A stretch of DNA of 42,829 bases, taken from assembly GCA_029289235.1 (NCBI GenBank), contig JARFTZ010000033.1, positions 1 to 42,829 on the forward strand, in the 5' to 3' direction. The notes under the pieces are model-generated. The model did not search any database, was not told where the DNA came from, and was given only the letters and a program-made list of their open reading frames with translations. Positions 42,737 through 42,829 of the stretch are shown here, piece by piece. A program made the position numbers and the translations under genes. Numbering within the stretch: position 1 is the stretch's first letter; each line of letters begins with the position of its first letter. This DNA is from Gammaproteobacteria bacterium. Lineage in GTDB: Bacteria > Pseudomonadota > Gammaproteobacteria > Burkholderiales > Rhodocyclaceae.

Positions 42737-42771
42737 GATCGTGTCCGCTAGAAAACATGGTGGACACGATC
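42737..42771 (+). promoter_or_regulatory. Hairpin directly before the IS tnpA start
   Basis: A perfect 10-bp inverted repeat GATCGTGTCC/GGACACGATC with a 15-nt loop ends 1 nt before the tnpA ATG at 42773. In mRNA it would bury the region just upstream of the start, which could restrain transposase-gene translation when read from outside. Confidence 0.5.
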
Positions 42772-42772
42772 G

Positions 42773-42829
42773 ATGGAAATACAGAAACCGATACGGCGCA
42801 GGCGGTATCACCGGGAAGAGTTCAAGCAA
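42773..42829 (+). CDS. IS66 TnpA-like protein, N-terminal fragment
   Basis: Only the first 19 codons are in the window: MEIQKPIRRRRYHREEFKQ. The basic run followed by RRYHREEFKQ resembles the start of the helix-turn-helix accessory protein TnpA of IS66 elements (RRxYSxEFK). An IS3 OrfA start is similar, so the family call rests partly on the GTAA terminus. The C-terminus is cut by the window edge. Confidence 0.55.
   Translation, partial: MEIQKPIRRRRYHREEFKQ

Larger units (their letters stand above)
42689..42829 (+). mobile_element. IS66-family insertion sequence, left end (partial)
   Basis: The DNA from GTAAGCCC at 42689 has the GTAA-type terminus of IS66 elements, and an IS66 TnpA-like reading frame starts 84 bp inside. 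The element runs off the window, so its right end, target duplication and other genes (TnpB, TnpC) cannot be checked. It lies upstream of ppk2 and may have displaced its promoter. Confidence 0.6.

Overview
The window is about 42.8 kb of GC-rich bacterial chromosome. Gene content and order suggest a betaproteobacterium, probably Rhodocyclales. The pointers are bamD head-to-head with rluD-pgeF, leuC-leuD, a RelA with a degenerate hydrolase domain, many c-di-GMP proteins, and a full set of polyphosphate genes (PPK1, PPK2, polyphosphate glucokinase, CYTH-CHAD). The lineage is an inference; there is no rRNA or tRNA here to fix it.

Layout. 1-5.9 kb: a Ser/Thr kinase-HDOD-GAF fusion, an NhaR-like LysR regulator divergent from an ArsB/NhaD-type permease, a UspA protein and a YXWGXW-type lipoprotein. 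6-9.4 kb: bamD, rluD, pgeF and an XRE regulator. 9.6-11.7 kb: leuC-leuD, without the leuB that usually follows. 11.7-18.9 kb, minus strand: a type I restriction-modification island, in transcription order hsdM, hsdS, a wHTH-nucleotidyltransferase (MntA-like), a HEPN-like protein (HepT-like), hsdR and a short zinc-metallopeptidase. 19-24.8 kb, minus strand: HtrA-like protease, MoxR ATPase, DUF58 and VWA proteins, preceded by mtfA and an EamA transporter. 24.9-29.6 kb: relA, ppgK, a flavin-reductase-like protein and a fructosamine-kinase-family protein. 29.6-38.9 kb: two large c-di-GMP proteins, ppk1, a HAD phosphatase, an overlooked 38-codon ORF, and a PhnD-like binding protein translationally coupled to the second c-di-GMP protein. 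38.9-42.8 kb: two small uncharacterised proteins, a CYTH-CHAD protein, a PPK2 whose reading frame has an amber stop near its N-terminus, and the left end of an IS66-family element running off the window.

How it fits together. From 27 to 42.5 kb several genes make, use or bind polyphosphate or sense phosphate-type ligands. PPK1 makes polyP, PPK2 interconverts polyP and nucleotides, PpgK spends polyP on glucose, CYTH-CHAD handles triphosphate and probably binds polyP, and a PhnD-like protein sits in an operon with a c-di-GMP enzyme behind a PHO-box-like repeat. The restriction island is the main accessory region. It carries a complete MNT-HEPN pair between hsdS and hsdR, with a nested inverted repeat over the start of the DNA-binding nucleotidyltransferase that looks like its own operator. 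This is the strongest candidate for a little-described composite defence system in the window.
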